Shown here piece by piece: positions 1 to 15,400 of a DNA stretch of 64,000 bases. Each line of letters begins with the position of its first letter. The stretch's first letter is position 1. Source of the DNA: Ptiloglossa arizonensis (Eukaryota > Arthropoda > Insecta > Hymenoptera > Colletidae); the NCBI RefSeq assembly GCF_051014685.1, contig NC_135055.1, forward strand, positions 22,279,501-22,343,500, given 5' to 3'. The notes under the pieces are model-generated. The model saw nothing but the letters and a program-made list of their open reading frames with translations. It did not search any database and had not been told where the DNA came from. Both the position numbers and the translations under genes were made by a program.

Positions 1-3000
1 GCGCGTTATCTCGCTGTACAAAGAGACCGATTAAGCTACGAATAATTTACGACGCCCGGTACGTCGGTATTTTAATAAAATGTACACGCGCGAGTCCCAA
101 CGATGGCTCTCGGCTCCGTTCGCGCGAGAAGATTAAAAGAATCCACCGAGCGGTTGGCTCGTAAATTTCGGGAGGATCGGTGGGTTCGGGAATCGCGAAC
201 GTTTCGAATCCTTTCGACGGTGAACGAGAAGGCGTCGTGGCAAGAATTTCGACGCGAAAGATCCCGAATCGGGCGACGCGTTTCGCCAAGATCGTAAACT
301 AATTCATCTCGGTAGGATTAGCCGCGTTAGCGGCGTAAACTAACGGTCGTTGGAATTTCCGCGGTAACGAAGCTCGACGCGGGACGGGACGATAACGAGG
401 ATTATTTAACGAATCGTGGAAAAGTAATCGTTCCCATCGGGATAACCGTGAAATATTTCGCCGCGGGTCCGGGGAGGAGGCGAACCGTTCCTCTCTAAAA
501 TTAGATCCCCGTAATCGTCGTTTCGGGGGCACCGGGACTCGCGCGAAATCGCGAAATATCGCGGAACGGTCCGCGACGCGGTTAATCGAACCGTGCTTCG
601 TTACGAGCTCCGTTTTCCAAATTTATTTCTCTCCGTGGATTTCGTGCCGGGAACGCCGCGATAAAACCAGCGGCAAGACCGTCGTCTCCCGGAAGTCACG
701 TTCCCGGGCTGTTATTTGCGTATAAATGGCATCGATCGAACGCGAGACCGACGATTTTCGAGAACGTAGCTCTCCGCGAGGCGGCCGACGAACAAGGCTT
801 CGTTTCGAGCACGCGTCGCGTCGTTTCGCTCGGGATTCGAGGCGGCTCGACCGCGATAATCGCTCGCGCGGATCGAAAGAACGGATCCACCGCGATACCG
901 GATCCTCGACTCGGAAGACCAAGGCTGTACTTTGGGAATGTATTTCGATCGCGTCGACGTGCATCGTTGGGAGTTCACGGTTCTCGCGTGGCTCGCGATA
1001 AATTTAAATACACCGGTTGTTCGCAACCGGCTCGCAGGAGCAACAAATCTACGAAGCGCGAGCGTTATTTGTACCGAGTATCGCGATACGATCTTCGACC
1101 CCGTGTGTCCACGAGAGCAGGTTCCTTTCGAGGTGTTCGCGAACCACCCGATCGGGAACCGTATCGCGAAACGATCAAACTCGCGACGCGAGTCGACGCG
1201 AGTCGTCGGGTCGAGCACCGCGACCCGGAAAACCCGCAGCTGCCCCGGAGGGGGAGGGGGGCGAAAAGAGACGGAGGAAAAACGGAAGCGGCGTTGGCGA
1301 GTCGACGACGTTTTTCACGGGAAGTTTTCTCGTTAGCATTCCGGCAGCCGCCCGCTTTCAGAGTTCAATTTGCTCTTTATGCATAAGACATTATGTGGCG
1401 TGCAACGAGCAACGTCGGCTCGGCTCCCGCAAAGAGCATCCTCTCCTAGTCGAGCTCGCGAGCAGAAGCGAGCAGACGCGAACGCGTACGTGCCTCGGGT
1501 TACCGCGTTTACCGAACGCCCGTGACTTCGGCCATCTTCTCGCCACCACCGCCCTCCGCCCGCATCCTACCACCCCGGCCCTCTCTCGCCAACCCCCGCG
1601 CGGAGAAAAGCTATACGGGGGAGAATGGGGCCGCGAAATGGATCTCACTTTTCTCGAGGAAATGGTTTCCCGCCGCGGCAACCGACGCCGGGCGTCGCGA
1701 TGCAGGATGCCGCTTTGTGCGACATCGTGAAACGTGTCGAATAAAGAGCGCGCCTTCTGTTAAGGAGTTTACGCGGCGGTATGCTCTCGCTTTGTGTCTC
1801 CACGGTCTCTTTAATGTCGACAGCTTCCGTTCGATACTGGAAACGCGATGGTTCTTCCTTGGAACGGAGACGACGCGCCCGTTGTTTTCTCTTTTCGGTT
1901 TTTTTCCCCCCTTTTTTCGTTTTCGTTTTCTTCCGCGCTGCGAAAACGAATCCACCGGTTATCATCGTTATCGTTCGCCACGCGGACAAAGAAACGGGGG
2001 GGAAAAAACTCTTTTCGAAGCGCGTTGATCCATCCGTCGAATTTTCGGAGGCTGACGTCGACCGGACGCGAGCGTTTCGTTCCCGCGTTAAATTGATATT
2101 CCACGAGAAAGGGAATCCTCCGCTTTCGAAGCGTAGCGACAGCCGGATATCCCGCGAAACGTACGATCGCAGCGTATTAATTTACGCGCGTGATTCTGTA
2201 AAGGGCGCGGCAACGTTTTCGGATTTACGCGTCGCGGCTACGATTGTTATTTCGCGGGCGGAAAATCCCGCGATAACGAAGCGGAACACGGTCCTGGAAA
2301 ACCTGGGGAACGGTGCCGTCGAAAGTGGTCATTTACGCCGGTACAAAGAGAAACGAGAAATCCGATCGCGGGTAATCGGGAATTCGCCGAACGAGGAATT
2401 CGATACTTTGAAATCGCAAATATTATCAGTGGGTAGGGGGGATCGTTCTTTGTTCGTTTCCCATTTTCGTTGCAACATTTACGCGCAACGTTTCCCTCTT
2501 CCGGTCGGCGCGATCACGGACGCTGCTCGAACGATTCCTCGCGTTCGACGCTAATTTATTTTCTTCGAGCGTACGGGGTTCGCGGCAGGGTCCGATCGAA
2601 CGAGACGGATTTCGGCGAAACTCGAGCGATGCTTTCCTCGATATCCCTCGCGATCGGCCCGTGGAACGAAGATGGACTCGTTTGGAAATCCGGTCGATCC
2701 GATAACGTCCGTCGGGGCATCGTCGACGATTAACGTTTCGAACGTTTCGTCCGAGCGGAACCTCGTTCCTCGAGAGCCCGGTGTAACTTCCCATCGCGCT
2801 CGGGATCGAGTTTTCCCGCGATTCCTCCTCGGTCCCTCGGTCCCTCGTTCGTTACGCGCGCGTGGTATTCCGTGTCGCGACGATTTTCTGATAAAATTCC
2901 GGTAAACCCCTCGAGCAAAAACGGCGTAGTACGATAGCGCGCTGTTATTAAATTTCTTGCGACAGTAGGAAGCTGCGCGCGTACCCGGCACCATTTTTGC

Positions 3001-3494
3001 GCGGGCATTGCTGCTTTATTAAAACGGCAACATCGCGAGCTTCCCCGTCGTTCCTTTCGAACGGGAGGACCTTTGAAAAAAATTCAAATTTTTCCCTAAC
3101 GAGGGAAAGAGAGAACGAGAAGCCCGACGAGCGAGCGGGTCTCCTCCTTTTCGCGCTCGAATAATTCGCGTCGTTTCGAACCTTCGCGACGAGAGATCGC
3201 GGGTCCGTGGTATCGTCCCTCGAACGCGAAATTCCGTAAACGCGGTTCGATGCAGCGACAGTATTATCGTTGCTTAACCGCGCCAGAGGCGGGCGGGGTA
3301 GCCCGGAACACGTAACGCAATATTGCACGGTTCACCTGGCGTCCCGTAAATGTCTAGCTGCAGCAGGCGTCGCGGAACGGCGGTAAATTATCGAGCGTTC
3401 TCGGTAGGGTTGTTCGAAGACCGGTTTTACGATACGGACGCCTCGAACGCGCTATTTTTGAGGAACATCTGCGCGGAAATATTTACGGATCGAT

Positions 3495-3524
3495 CGAGCG
3501 AGCGAGCGAGCGAGCGAGCGAGCG
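3495..3524. repeat. (CGAG)n microsatellite
   Basis: Seven and a half uninterrupted copies of CGAG. A shorter run of the same unit lies at about 5329-5346 and a related GCTC run at about 4609-4624, so this tetranucleotide recurs locally. Confidence 0.9.
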
Positions 3525-6500
3525 GTTAACGGCGGCGTCGGGGAGCTGTTGCGTCCCGAGTTTCTACGTTTTCGTTCGACGTGCTCGAACGCTCCAACGG
3601 CGGTGAATTAATACGCGCTCGAGAGAGCATCGCGGAATAATTTTACGGACGTTCGCGGTTCGATCCGCGTCGCGTCGCGTCGAGGGCCCTGGAGTTTGAT
3701 TTTCGATTCTTCGGTCGAGCGAGCTCGAATTCGGCCGGGCGACACCGAATCGAAGCTCGGAAGTTTCCTCGAAACGCGAAGGCATTTTAATTGTATCGTA
3801 ATCCTCGCGGAGGGGAGCGGTCCTCGGTTCTTATCGGTATGCAGCCGCGCGGTATCCGGTCGTTTCGCGGCGTTCGCAGTCGGAAACGAATTCCTTCGTC
3901 GTGGATGTCTGCGCCGGAATAGCGACGCGTGCACGAACAAAGCGGCTCGAGGAACGGAGAAGAAGCTCCCCGCGAGCTCGATTCCTTCGAGCTACGCGAA
4001 AATTCTGGCGTGCTCGTTCGAATCGTCGTCGATGGATTCCCCGTCGCATGGCTCGCGGCATTTTCGCGTTTCCACGATTTCTCTCCTTTTGGCCGTAGCC
4101 CGGCTCGCCGAAAGCCAACCGGAACCGAGGGAACGTATCCCGCGTGTTCGCGCGATACGGGCTCGATCGAGGCTCGCTGAAAAACCTCGAGAAAATCGGT
4201 GCTACGGTGCGTCTCCGTGTACCGAGGTTGTCGCGCGATTGTCCCACGATCGTACGTTTGTTCGTCATCGTGCGACCGAGCGGAAACGCTTTCGAACGTG
4301 CGCCGCGAGATAACCGGCGTCCTCTCCTCGGGGTGGCTCGGCGCTCGAGAAACCGTCCATTTACTTCCAGCAAAGTTCAACGGTACGTAACATTTCGCTG
4401 GAAACGTCGCGACGATATTTCGGCGTTGCGAGGGGGAACGGGTCGAGGCGATACGCGCCAACGAAAATAGACCGTCCACGGAAAAATTCGTTCGGATCTT
4501 TGGGAATCGCGTTGCGAACCGATCCCCTGTACCCAGGTTGCGGTACGATTCGGAAAACCGAGTATCGGTTTCGCAGCTCGGAGAGCGTCGTGTGGAGAGC
4601 GTGTACGGTCGCTCGCTCGCTCGCGAACGCTGACCGTAACGTCTGACCCGGTACCCTCGGAATCTCCTTACTCCGGCGGAGCGCTTTCCTAATTCAACGA
4701 GTCGTTCTCTTATTAACGATTACCGGCCACGAGCAACCGCACCGGCGGTGCGCGATTCCACCGCGTAAGATTTTAATCCCGCAACGGGTGACTCCTTTTG
4801 TTCGGTAGCTTTGACTCTCGAGGACCGACCCCGCGTTATCGGCTGTCCCTTTCGGAGATGACCCTCTCGTCTTTCGGCTAGGCTCGCGCGAGTTTTTCGG
4901 AGGCGCCAGAATTCTCGATTCTCGCGAAATTTCGCGCGCCCCGGCCCAAGGAACCGACGCGTCGTCGCGGTAATTTCTCTCGTGCGCGCAACGCTTCTCC
5001 GCGACAACGGCCGAGTCGTTGCACGCGGAACGGTCTTCGGGCAGATGCGACAAAAAGCGACAGGGTCGTAGCGGTGGACAGGGACGGTTAATCGCCCTCG
5101 AGTCGACGACGAAAGGACCAGCGGTGGAGAAGTTGCACCATTTGTCGGTCCGGTAATACAGTTCCCGGTGAAACGATCCGTCGCGAGGCAACGACGACGA
5201 CGAAGAGCCCGTTGCCGCGTACGCGGGAAACTCGAGGGTGGTCGCGCGTCTCGACCGAAACACCCGCGCGGGTGTTAATTGTCGCGAAACGGACACCGAG
5301 CGTACTCCTCGACGCGGTTCTCCGACGCGAGCGAGCGAGCGAGCGATCGATCCCCGGGAAAATATGCAAAACGCTGGCTCGAGCTTCGGGTACCGCGTAC
5401 ACCCCTCCCCTCGCTTCTTTTGTTCCTCCGACTTGGTTTCGCTACGCCGTATCGTATTGTTTCCCTTGGAGTTTCCGAGGCATTCCTCGCGAACAAAAAC
5501 CCCGCAAGGTTTCGATTGCTCGTGGCTCGGTAATATCGACGCGAAAATACGCAATTAAGATTTCGAAACCGGCGAACAACTCCTCGGAAGGCACTGCTCG
5601 CGCGGATTTCAACGGAACGTTCTTTCGCCAATCTCGTTACGTTCGAGCGGATTTTCCAATTTATTCGTCCGGTACCGCCGGTGTACGCAATTATTCGGGT
5701 CGAACGAACCGACGAAATCGTACGGAAGAATTTCCCGCTCCGTACGTTTCGTGCTCGTTTCTTTTCGAATTGAAATGTTCCAAATACAAAGTAGATTCTC
5801 GCGGTCGGCAGCGACCGACGGGGGAATCGCGTCGTTCGCGCGATATCGCGACTCTTGGAACGCGAGAGTCGACCGTTTCGAGGTTTTACGTTGTACAAAG
5901 TGCACCGTTCGATGTCCGGAAAACGTCCGAACGTCCGTGCGGTCGCTAGTGGGAGAGTGAGACGGAATCTCGATCGGCTCGCCGAGGAAACGCGTTTCGC
6001 CCCGGACGGTGTTCGAACGATCCTCGCGCGCGTTGTCTCGCGAACGGCGAGATTGTAAAAGTACGGGTTCGCGGTGCGAGGATCGCGTTCTCGATCGCGA
6101 TTCGTCGGTCGATCTTCCGCGCGGTAAATACCCTGGTAACGATCCGAGCTTCTCCGCGGAGAGTCGTTTCCCTGGAACACGGGCGTTCGCAGTCACCGAG
6201 GTCCCGATAGCGATCGTGGAAACGCTGGAAGGTAAGCAGTGGTCTCCGATAACGACCCGGCGAGGAGGAGACGACGGCAGACACTTTGCAAATCTGACCT
6301 CCGCGGAGAATTCAGAATTTTTATTCTCGCCAGCTCCGTCGGGCGAGCGCTTCGCGAGCTCTCGTCCCTCGAATAAAAAGCACCTCTGGAATCGCTCGAT
6401 CCGCAGAAGCGAAACGTCTGCGAGCCGTTTCTTCTCGCGTAAACCCCGAGGCGGTCGTTTCGAAACGATCTCCGGGAATTAAATCTCGTCCAGCGAAACC

Positions 6501-9460
6501 TTGGCTGAATCGCGAGACGTACGAAACCAAAATCGCAACGAGGGTTTCGTCGTCTCCGTCGTGACCGAGAGACGAGAACTCGCCGCGGGATTTCGATACA
6601 TCCTGTACGCGTTCGAGCATCCACGTTGGACGCGTCCGTTTCGTCCTCTCCGGAAACGTACGGGCATTGTGCCGACCGGAAGGGTCTCCGTCGCGTCTCG
6701 AGCGAGGTTTTCTCGTCCTTGGTTCTTCCCCGCGTATTTTTACGTTTCGCGGATGGTATCGGTAACGCGTCCGTTACGGATCGATCTCGAGAAACGTAAA
6801 AATTGGTTCGTCGACGCGAGTAGGAGAACGCGGAGAGACCGACGAGAGGGAAACCGGAGGGAACGGTCGATCTCCTCCCTTGTTTCGGCCTTCGGCGCGT
6901 TCCAGCGTCACCTTTTCGAGCCCGTCCTCTCCGTCTCTCTCCCGCTCGGTCGGTCTCTCTCGTTCCCGCGTCCTGTCGCGGCTTTCCCAAGGATTAATAA
7001 CGCCGCGTAACAACTCCCTTTAATCTGGACCAGCGGGAACGCGTGTATATTACAGCCGGCGGTGCATATCCGCGCTGTTGCGTCGGGTTTTTTGCACACT
7101 CACGAGCAGCCGCTGGAAGCCGTCGACGAGCGTCGCTCTTTCAAAGTCCACCCGCGACCCCGATGACGTCGGTCGATCGTACCACCGCGCACCGAAAAAC
7201 ACGCTCACCGCGAGGAAGGTGATTCGATGCTAAAACCGAGCGAACCGAGTCCCTCGAAAAACGTACGCGACGCCCCGTTGGTAACAAGCCCGACGGTGAA
7301 CTCGACGAAAGAAAAAAGGCAATGGAAAACGATCCACGTGAAATTCGCCGGTTCTTTCGCCGCGGTGGCCTCGTAAAATAACGGAGGATCGAGGATCGGG
7401 GCAATCGGTCCGTGGGCGCGACGAGTCGAACCGGAATTCGCGAGTTTCGCGATCGTCGCGCTCGACCACGGGCTCTCTCGAGCTCGTTTCGAGCCGGTCC
7501 GCGTTCCATCGGCGCGCGGTCGCCGCGATAAAGGAGCGTTCAACTTCGAAACGAACGATTCGTCTCGTCCCCCGAAAAATCCGGCCGCGATTGTTCGATC
7601 CCCGCGTATTCCGTCTGCGGTCGTCCGGTCCATTTCATCGATTCCACCTTTGGCGAAGGTTTCCTCCGGTTCCCCGTACCTCGGTCCGTTTTGCACGGTC
7701 AAACGAATACCGTGTCCTCGTGATCGGCGGTAGTTTCTATCGAGCGCGTCGGTTAGGTCGGAGCGCAGCATCCTTCCCGGCCGGGAATACCGAGGGAACG
7801 CTGGACAGTGACGTTTCATTAAGACGACAAAGGCTCGACCCGTTCCCTTCCGTATACGTTCGTCTCGGTATACAGCGTGCCCTGACAGGTACACGCCGGG
7901 GCTACACGAGCCGACATTAATCTCAAAGGGTTTCGACCGACTAATTAGCGTTTAATTGCCGAAAGGATATTGCGGGAAGTTTGCGCGGCGGTCTGTAATT
8001 TTCTAACGCGAGGAACGGATCGATCGAACCGGGAAACTTCTCGGGACGAAAGAAACGTTTTACCCGGTTGTCGCGGGACCGAGACGTTTCCCATTGTCGG
8101 TACGATTCTCGTTTCGTTCGACGGGCGCCAACTCCCGCGAGTATCGCGACTCGCGCGATCGATTCGAAGATCGAGAAAGAGAGAGACGTCGAAATCGAAG
8201 GAGTACGGCGTTCGTCCGGCATTGTTCGGCGTCCACGCGTGTATCGCGAATCGTCGACGGTTCGATCTCCGTCCAGGATTTCATCGTTCCGATGCATCGT
8301 AGGTAGTTGAATGGTCGCGTCGGCGTTTATCGGACACCCCGTAGATTTTCGCGACACGTAGATTCGGCCGCGAAAGGCATCGACGCGAACGTCCGTTTCG
8401 ATCGACGCGTTCGGTCGGTGAAAAGGTTTGCGTCCGCTCGAGCGGAACTAACGGCGTCGATAAACGCGAGATTTTCCGCGCGCAGAAATTGGGAGCCGTG
8501 GAATCCCTGGTCGATCGAAGTAAACCTACAACGGGAAGAACGGGGATAGGAGGTAAGCGGGTAGCAGGGGTACGGATCGTCGAGCGAGGCTCTTCCGGAT
8601 CGGGGGGATCGATCGCGAGAACGGACTCGGTCTCTCGAGCGCGTACACCCGGGGATCGATCGATCCTCGCGACGATGACAAAACGACGCGCGGCGTGACG
8701 CGCGAGACTCGACCCCGATTCCGTCCTATCAAACGCCCTCTGTCGTACGCCGGAAATGAATCGTCGATGATCCTAATAGCGCCGCGCGTACGGCTCGGGG
8801 CCGCTCCTCCGCCGCGAGCCCCGTTCGATCGGACCGGTACCCCCGAACCCCTAACCGGGTCAACGTTATTTTACCCGAATAATACCCGAAACCGCTCGAC
8901 CCTCTCGCGTCGGTTCGTTAGAAACTTCGCGAGAACCGGCGCCGCCCGATAACGCATCGATTTACCCGGGAATCGAGGCCGGTCTCCCTCGTTCGAGGTT
9001 CGAATCGAGACGATTTCGACTCGAACCTTACCGTGGAAGAGCCCGCTGCGATCGGGGATTCCATCGGAACGATTACGGTACGTTCGATAACCTCTCGGTC
9101 GCGTTCCTTCAACAGCGAGAGCATTCGTCCAAGCCCGCTCGAAAACTCCTCCACCCCAGCGTTCTCCGGCTTTCTCGTCGGCGTCGTTCTTCTCGCGAAT
9201 CGCCCCGTGCGTTCGACGTCCATTTTGTTCGCGTTCGTCTCGACTTTTTCTCCCGCTCGACGGTGAAAACCGCGGCTTCTCCCTCTCGCGCGAAATTAAA
9301 AAATGGAGGGATCGTGCCTGCCGCTGACGGACGAATTTTTATCCCGGGCCGCGAAGGGAGTTATTTCGCGAAAAGGACAAGGCGCGTTAACGGCAGCTCG
9401 GGTTTTTCGAGAGAGGGAAAGACGGTAGAGCGTTTCCAAAATCCCCCGAGCGAGAGGGTC

Positions 9461-9478
9461 GGACGGACGGACGGACGG
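9461..9478. repeat. (GGAC)n short tandem repeat
   Basis: Four and a half copies of GGAC followed by related GGTC/GGAG words. It is a simple repeat with no visible function. Confidence 0.8.
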
Positions 9479-12400
9479 TCGGAGGGAGGGAAAGACAGGT
9501 TTCCGTCCGATGAACAATTTTCCACGGCCACCGACACCGCGCTTCTTTCTTTCGCCCGGACCCTCGTCAAAAGCGTAGGATCGTTCGCGAGGCCTTTGCT
9601 CGCCTCGACGAAGGAAAAAATACGCTCGACGTTTCGTGGCTCGAGGCATCGGGGGACGGATGCAACTTCCGAGCCGTGCGCGACGCAATTTCTACCAGCC
9701 AAAGGGGGCGTCGAGATACGAAGCTACGCCTCGTGGAATTTTTACCGAGTACGCCACCAGCGCCGATAATTTCGAATCGTTGCGCGTTCGTGCTTTTTTC
9801 AACGACGATGCGAACGCGCCCGACCGGAACGATTAGACGAAACGCGATCTCGGGAAATTTCATCGCCGGGAAGAATAATTTCGAAGAAATTCGACCGCGG
9901 TGAATCTCGGAGTCGATGCGGCGTAGAAAGTATCGAGTTCGATATCCCCGAACGAGGACACCCCGTTTAATTGGCGCGCTCCGGGCGAATCTTGATCCGG
10001 GAAGCGCGCAACGAACGTCTCCCGGTTTCTTCCCGGAAACGGTAGCTATCGTTGAACGAATAAGTCCTTTTTGCCTCGAGTTGTTCATCGAGAGCCTAGC
10101 GAACGCTTTAATTTCTCGCGCGTAGACGGCGAATAAAACGTCCCGCGCGTCCTCGAGCAAGGAAGGGCTTCCCGGTGCAAAAGAGGGAAGTCTCCCGCGA
10201 GCCGAAACGAGAAAAGTTAACCCGGTCCCGTGTTATTTCGAGCGGGGCTGTACGGTGACCGGCTAATCCACGCCCGCGGATAATTTCATCGCCGAGCCAT
10301 TGTGTCGGCTCGGCGCGCGCGAAACCTCTCTCTCCTCCTTTTTCTCGATCAAAGTTCGCTCTACGCGGCGCGTCACTTTTTTAAAAGCCACGTACGCTCC
10401 GTTCGAGTAGTTTACCCGAGCGAGTAGTTATCTCGGGACGGAGAGGAGAGACGGTGGCGAGTTTTTGAAAAATTGTACTCGGTTCGACCGCGGAGGATCG
10501 AAGCGACGATCCGCTTCGCGCGGAGGAGGATGACTCGAGGAACCGCGAAGGTACGAGGTGTCCGTCCGTTAACCGGTGGTACGAGCGAGGAGGTGGTTCC
10601 GCGCGAGAGAGCGGGACGAAAAACTGGGCCAGAGTTTCGCGCGCGTTAACCCGAGGATAGTATTTCTCGAGGCGCGAGGCAGGCACGGCGGGTGCAACGA
10701 GTCGATCGCGAGTCTCGTTTAACCCTCCACTGGCTCGAGAACGCCTCGGAGGGGCGAAACGAGCTTTTTCGTGCCCGTCGGATCCATCTCGGGGGCCAAT
10801 ATCGTAAAGAGGGTACGGCGACGTCGACGTCGGCGTCGCCTCGGCTGGATTTTTCGCGTAGCCGAGTCTCGGGGCTCGGGGTTTAGGCCTCGTTCGCGAC
10901 CCGTCGAACTTCGAGGCTTCTCCCGCGTGAATCTTATCTACGTGCCGCAGGCGTCGGTCCCCGCCCATCCCCTGCCCCCGTCAACCGCCACCTTATTTCC
11001 CCAGGAGCCACGATCGACCTCGTTTTAGTCCGCCGTCGCGCGTCTATCGGCTTCCGCGTTTCATTTCGTCAAGTCGATCCGTGGCTTCGTCGCCTCCGGT
11101 TTTCGACGCCTCGCCCTTCGAGCCGGAGGCGGTGTCGGATCCGCGGGGGACGCGACTCAACGCGCGCTAGGTATTCTCGGTTCGATCGTTCGTTCGTTCC
11201 GCGGGAATCTTCGTTTCCTTCGTATATGGCCGGCTCGGTTCTTCGAACGGATCTCGAGTTCATCGACTCCGATTCCTCGCGATGTTCTCTCGTCCGTTTC
11301 GTCTCCTCGAGATTCGCGTTCCTCTCGTGAGCGAAAGGAAGACGTTGGTCGTGTATCGCGCAACGGTGGCACGAATCGTCCCCGCGGTGCCATGGTAACG
11401 GACCAAGGTGCCTAATCTCCGTAGCTTATCTCGGACGCGACGCGCTCGCGCGCGGCGTATTTTGTTCAGGGTCGCGCCGCGTCGACCGTCTTCCGACCGA
11501 ACTGGAAGATGCGTTCGAAATTGGAGCCGACCTTATCCGCGTTAACGCGCGGCGAGTCCCGACGCGAAAACCCGGGCTTCGTTTCATCCCCCGTTCCCCC
11601 TGCACGGTTTCTTTATTCTCCGAAGCGATCACCGTCGACCCCGAAAGCCTTCTTACGCAAGGATTCCGCTCTTTTGCTCGCGCTACCTTAAACCCCCTTT
11701 TCTTCCCTCTGGAAGAGGCTCGTTCGCCCCGTTCCCCGCGGACGTCTCATCGTTCGACCCTCCCGCGGTCTCTGATCCTCCGTTTGCTCCGCTCGGGCTT
11801 TCTCCGCTCCGACAATGGAAGGTGGAATCGAGACTCGGCATCGACCCTCGATCAACAATGCTTTACCTCGAGTCTCCGGGCTCCCGGATATATACGTTAT
11901 ATCCCGGCGACGAGCTCCTCCGGAGCGCGGGGATGTTCGCGCACGCGCGCACGCGACCACCGGCACGGAAAAGGCGTCATCCTCGATTCCTGCTACGGCC
12001 TGGAAAGGACCGACCGGGGGGGCTTAAAAACGGGAGCGAATCGCGGGAACGATCGCGGAGGGCCGGAGGGCCGGAGGGTTGCGAGCCAGAGGGAAGCTTT
12101 GAGCAATCATATGCGACGCTGCCGCAGGATCTCGTTCGCAATTTAAGGCCTCGCCGCAAGAGAAATAGGATCCCTCCGATTCGTTCGCGGTTCGCGGATT
12201 CGTCAGCCGGGGCCACTCTTTCGCTCGCGATCGACCGCGATCCCTCGCGCGTCTCCGCTCTCTCGCGTTTATTTACGAGCCGACGAACCCCAGAGCGTAC
12301 CGTTACCGCGAGAACCGTATCCGAAGTTTACCAGAGTTCGCAAAGGGTCGTTGGCTCGCGCGACGCTAACTCCGAGTAATCGAGGAGCGAAGATTTTCGC

Positions 12401-15400
12401 CAACGCGCGACGCGCTTCGTGGAAAATTTGACGAAAGAGAAAAGAAAAAAGGAAACTAATTTTCCAGGCGGACGGTCGCGATGAACGCGTTCTCGCAGGC
12501 CCCGATCCGTACACGGGGACGACGTCGCGATCTCGATCGGGACGGTGGACCGAAGCGTGGAATTGCCGTCTACGTGGAGGATCCTCGAAACGACACGAAT
12601 AATATTGTTCGACGTTACGCGGCCGATTTGTAGCGGGATTGCGTCGGGGACGGTCCCTTTCGAGAGACGAATCTGCCGGGAATTCTCCATTCTTCTTGCG
12701 GGAGACTCTTACGGCGAACGATCGGGGCCAATGTTTGTCAAATTTCGTCGGGCTTCCGAGGATTCGAACGATCGTATCGTCGAACGGTGCCCGTTTCGGC
12801 CGGTCGTTGAGTTTCTTTTCTCCCTGGTTTCGCGATTACTTCGCCGCGGTTGTTGGCTCTCTTTCGAGATCGATGGGAATCCTTTGAAAGCGACAGTGCC
12901 GCAAATGTACCTTCTTCCGGCTACGGAACGACGAAAGAAACGTCCAAGAATACGAAATTCGTTACAGAGAAGAGAACGAGTACATTTTTCCGCTCCATCG
13001 TTCGGCGAACGCGGACTGCACTCTCGCGAACGCGAAGCGAGTCGCGAGGCAACGCGCGCGGAAGGAGAGGTCGAAACGACGCGGATCGGCGCAAAGAGCC
13101 TCGGGGGGTTTCGGATGCACCGTCGGCTCGAACCTTTTCGAAGCTCTTCGCACCTGTCTCGCGCGTCCGTTCCCTTTGAAAGGCGAGAGAGCCGGGGATA
13201 TTTTTCATCCCGCGACCGAGGCGCGTCGAGGGTTCGCGCTCGAGCCCGAGCCAATAAACCGTGCGCTCGGAAATCGGCACGGAATATCGGTTTCGACGTT
13301 CGGCGCGCGCCTTTGCCGCTCGTCTTTCCGCTCCGAGCGATATCCGGAGAACCACTCGGAACGTTCCTCGATTCGTTTTCTTCGCGAGGCCGTTGTCCCG
13401 TACATTTAACCGCGACGAATAACAACCTTCGAGGCAGGGTTTCGCCGAATTCTGCGGGATACTTGAACGCTCGGTAAGTCGGCGAAAGCTACCCGCGCCT
13501 GTCTCGTCTCGATGGAAAGAAAACAACTCGTCCGGCGAAATATCGGGCCGCGTTTTTTCCACCGCCGCGGGGAATTATCGGGAGTTCGTAATTATGTATC
13601 GTTTAATTTAGCGGGTCGGGGCGCGCTCGGCGCGCAGACCGTAACGGTTATTTTATGCACGGTGCCGCGTATCGGGGCGGGGTTCGTTATAAACCGCCGC
13701 GGCGATATATCCTGTAACGGCGGGCCGCGCGCGTTTTATTAAAAATGCCGCGTTTGAGCGCCTCGGATCGGCAACGTTTCGCCCACCGTTATTACGGATT
13801 AATGTCAACGCTCGGCAAGCGCGGTGGTAATCGTCCACCGTTTTCGTTCGTCGCGCAGCCACCGCTCGTGGCCGCGCGCGTTCGAACGGGACACGAACAA
13901 CGTTACACGCGCTTTACTCGTTACGCACCGCGTTTACCTGCAATTACTCGCACGGTGGACGTCACCGGGTCGATTAACCGCCGCGGCTGAACCAGCTCCG
14001 GCGGCGAGCCTTCGCTTCGGAAACGTCGAGGTCCCACGGGGTCCGTAGGGTCCCGAGAGTCCCCCGGGTGGAATCGAAGAAGGAGAAGAACGGCAAGACG
14101 CGAACGACGAGGAGCGCGGACCGGGTAGCTATTCCAACTATTCGAGTATCCAGGAATTTGCAGCGCTCCCTCGGTCCGCAGAGGAGCAGCCTCCGCGGAG
14201 AGGGTCCGTAGCGTCCGTTCGTGCCATAGTTTCCCGTTGTAACCGCGATCGAACGTCCGCCAACCCCTCGCTCGGCGTTCCTCGCGCCCGTCCCCTTCGA
14301 GGGTGCATTGTGGCTCGTGCAATTTGTCTTCGCGTCGATGAATGGAATTACGTCGGCCTCGAATCGACGCTACCGCGATTAAACGCCGAAACGGGGCCGC
14401 CGGGATCGACGACAACCGCCGACCGCGATTTTATTCACCGACGAAGACAATGCGCGGATCGAGCGAGGATCGGCCCCCTAATGAAAAATTAAGGGTGGCG
14501 CGCGCCGTTTACACCGGCTTCGATCGCCCGTTGCTTTTTACGAGCCTACGGAATTACCGGTGTTTCCGCGACGGACGGTATTACGGGGACGACTCGATCG
14601 CTCGTTAACGTTTTCCAAATATCCCCGACCCGTACGTTCGGCAACGAAACGATCGCCGCGATCTCCGCGCGTATCGTTCGCGCTTTTTATCTTTCCCGGA
14701 AAACGAGTCGAGAGGAAAGATCGGAGACGTGCCCCCCGTGTCCGTCTCGGTCCACGAATCGCGGCGATGTTTCTCGAAAACGGGCGACGCGATCGAGAGC
14801 GTAACGAGCGAGTAAACGGCTCGTCGGCGGAGGTGACGACCGCGGATTTTAAAGCCCCGAGAACCGGGAGGAAATTGTTCGCGGCGACGGTCCCCGAAGA
14901 CTCGTTGTTCCGAATTCGATCGTCGGAGAAAAGGGTAATCCCCGGGTCGCGCGGCCGACCAGGAAGGGGCTCCCGTAATAAAATTCCGAGCGTCGCTTGG
15001 AAATCGGACTCTCTCGTCGAAAGCTGCTCGAAACGCGGTTCTCCTCGTCGAGATCTCCCCCAACCACCGTGTCGTTCGCGACGCCCACGTTCGCGTCGGT
15101 GGAAAGTTTTCCTCGGCCTCGCGGGTCCCATTTACGCACACTCGATCGGCCGCGCTCGGATGGGACTCGTTATTCCGATCACGAGAGAGGATTTCGCTCC
15201 CTCCGCTCGCGCGAGAGAATCTTTTACGACTGCCGACCGTGTCGCCAATATCGACGACGACTACGTACTTTGCCTGTATAATGCGACTACCGGGCGGAGA
15301 CCCCGCGTCGGTCAGGATTTACCTGTCGTTGCGAGGCGACGGTATCCATTTCTTACGGCGTTTATCGCCCGTGGAATACTCGGCTGGCTCGACTCGCGCC

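Noticed and set aside
12545..13477. 310-codon + strand ORF
   Set aside because: Arg-rich with no domain, and overlapped by 238- and 213-codon minus-strand frames. It is a composition artefact.
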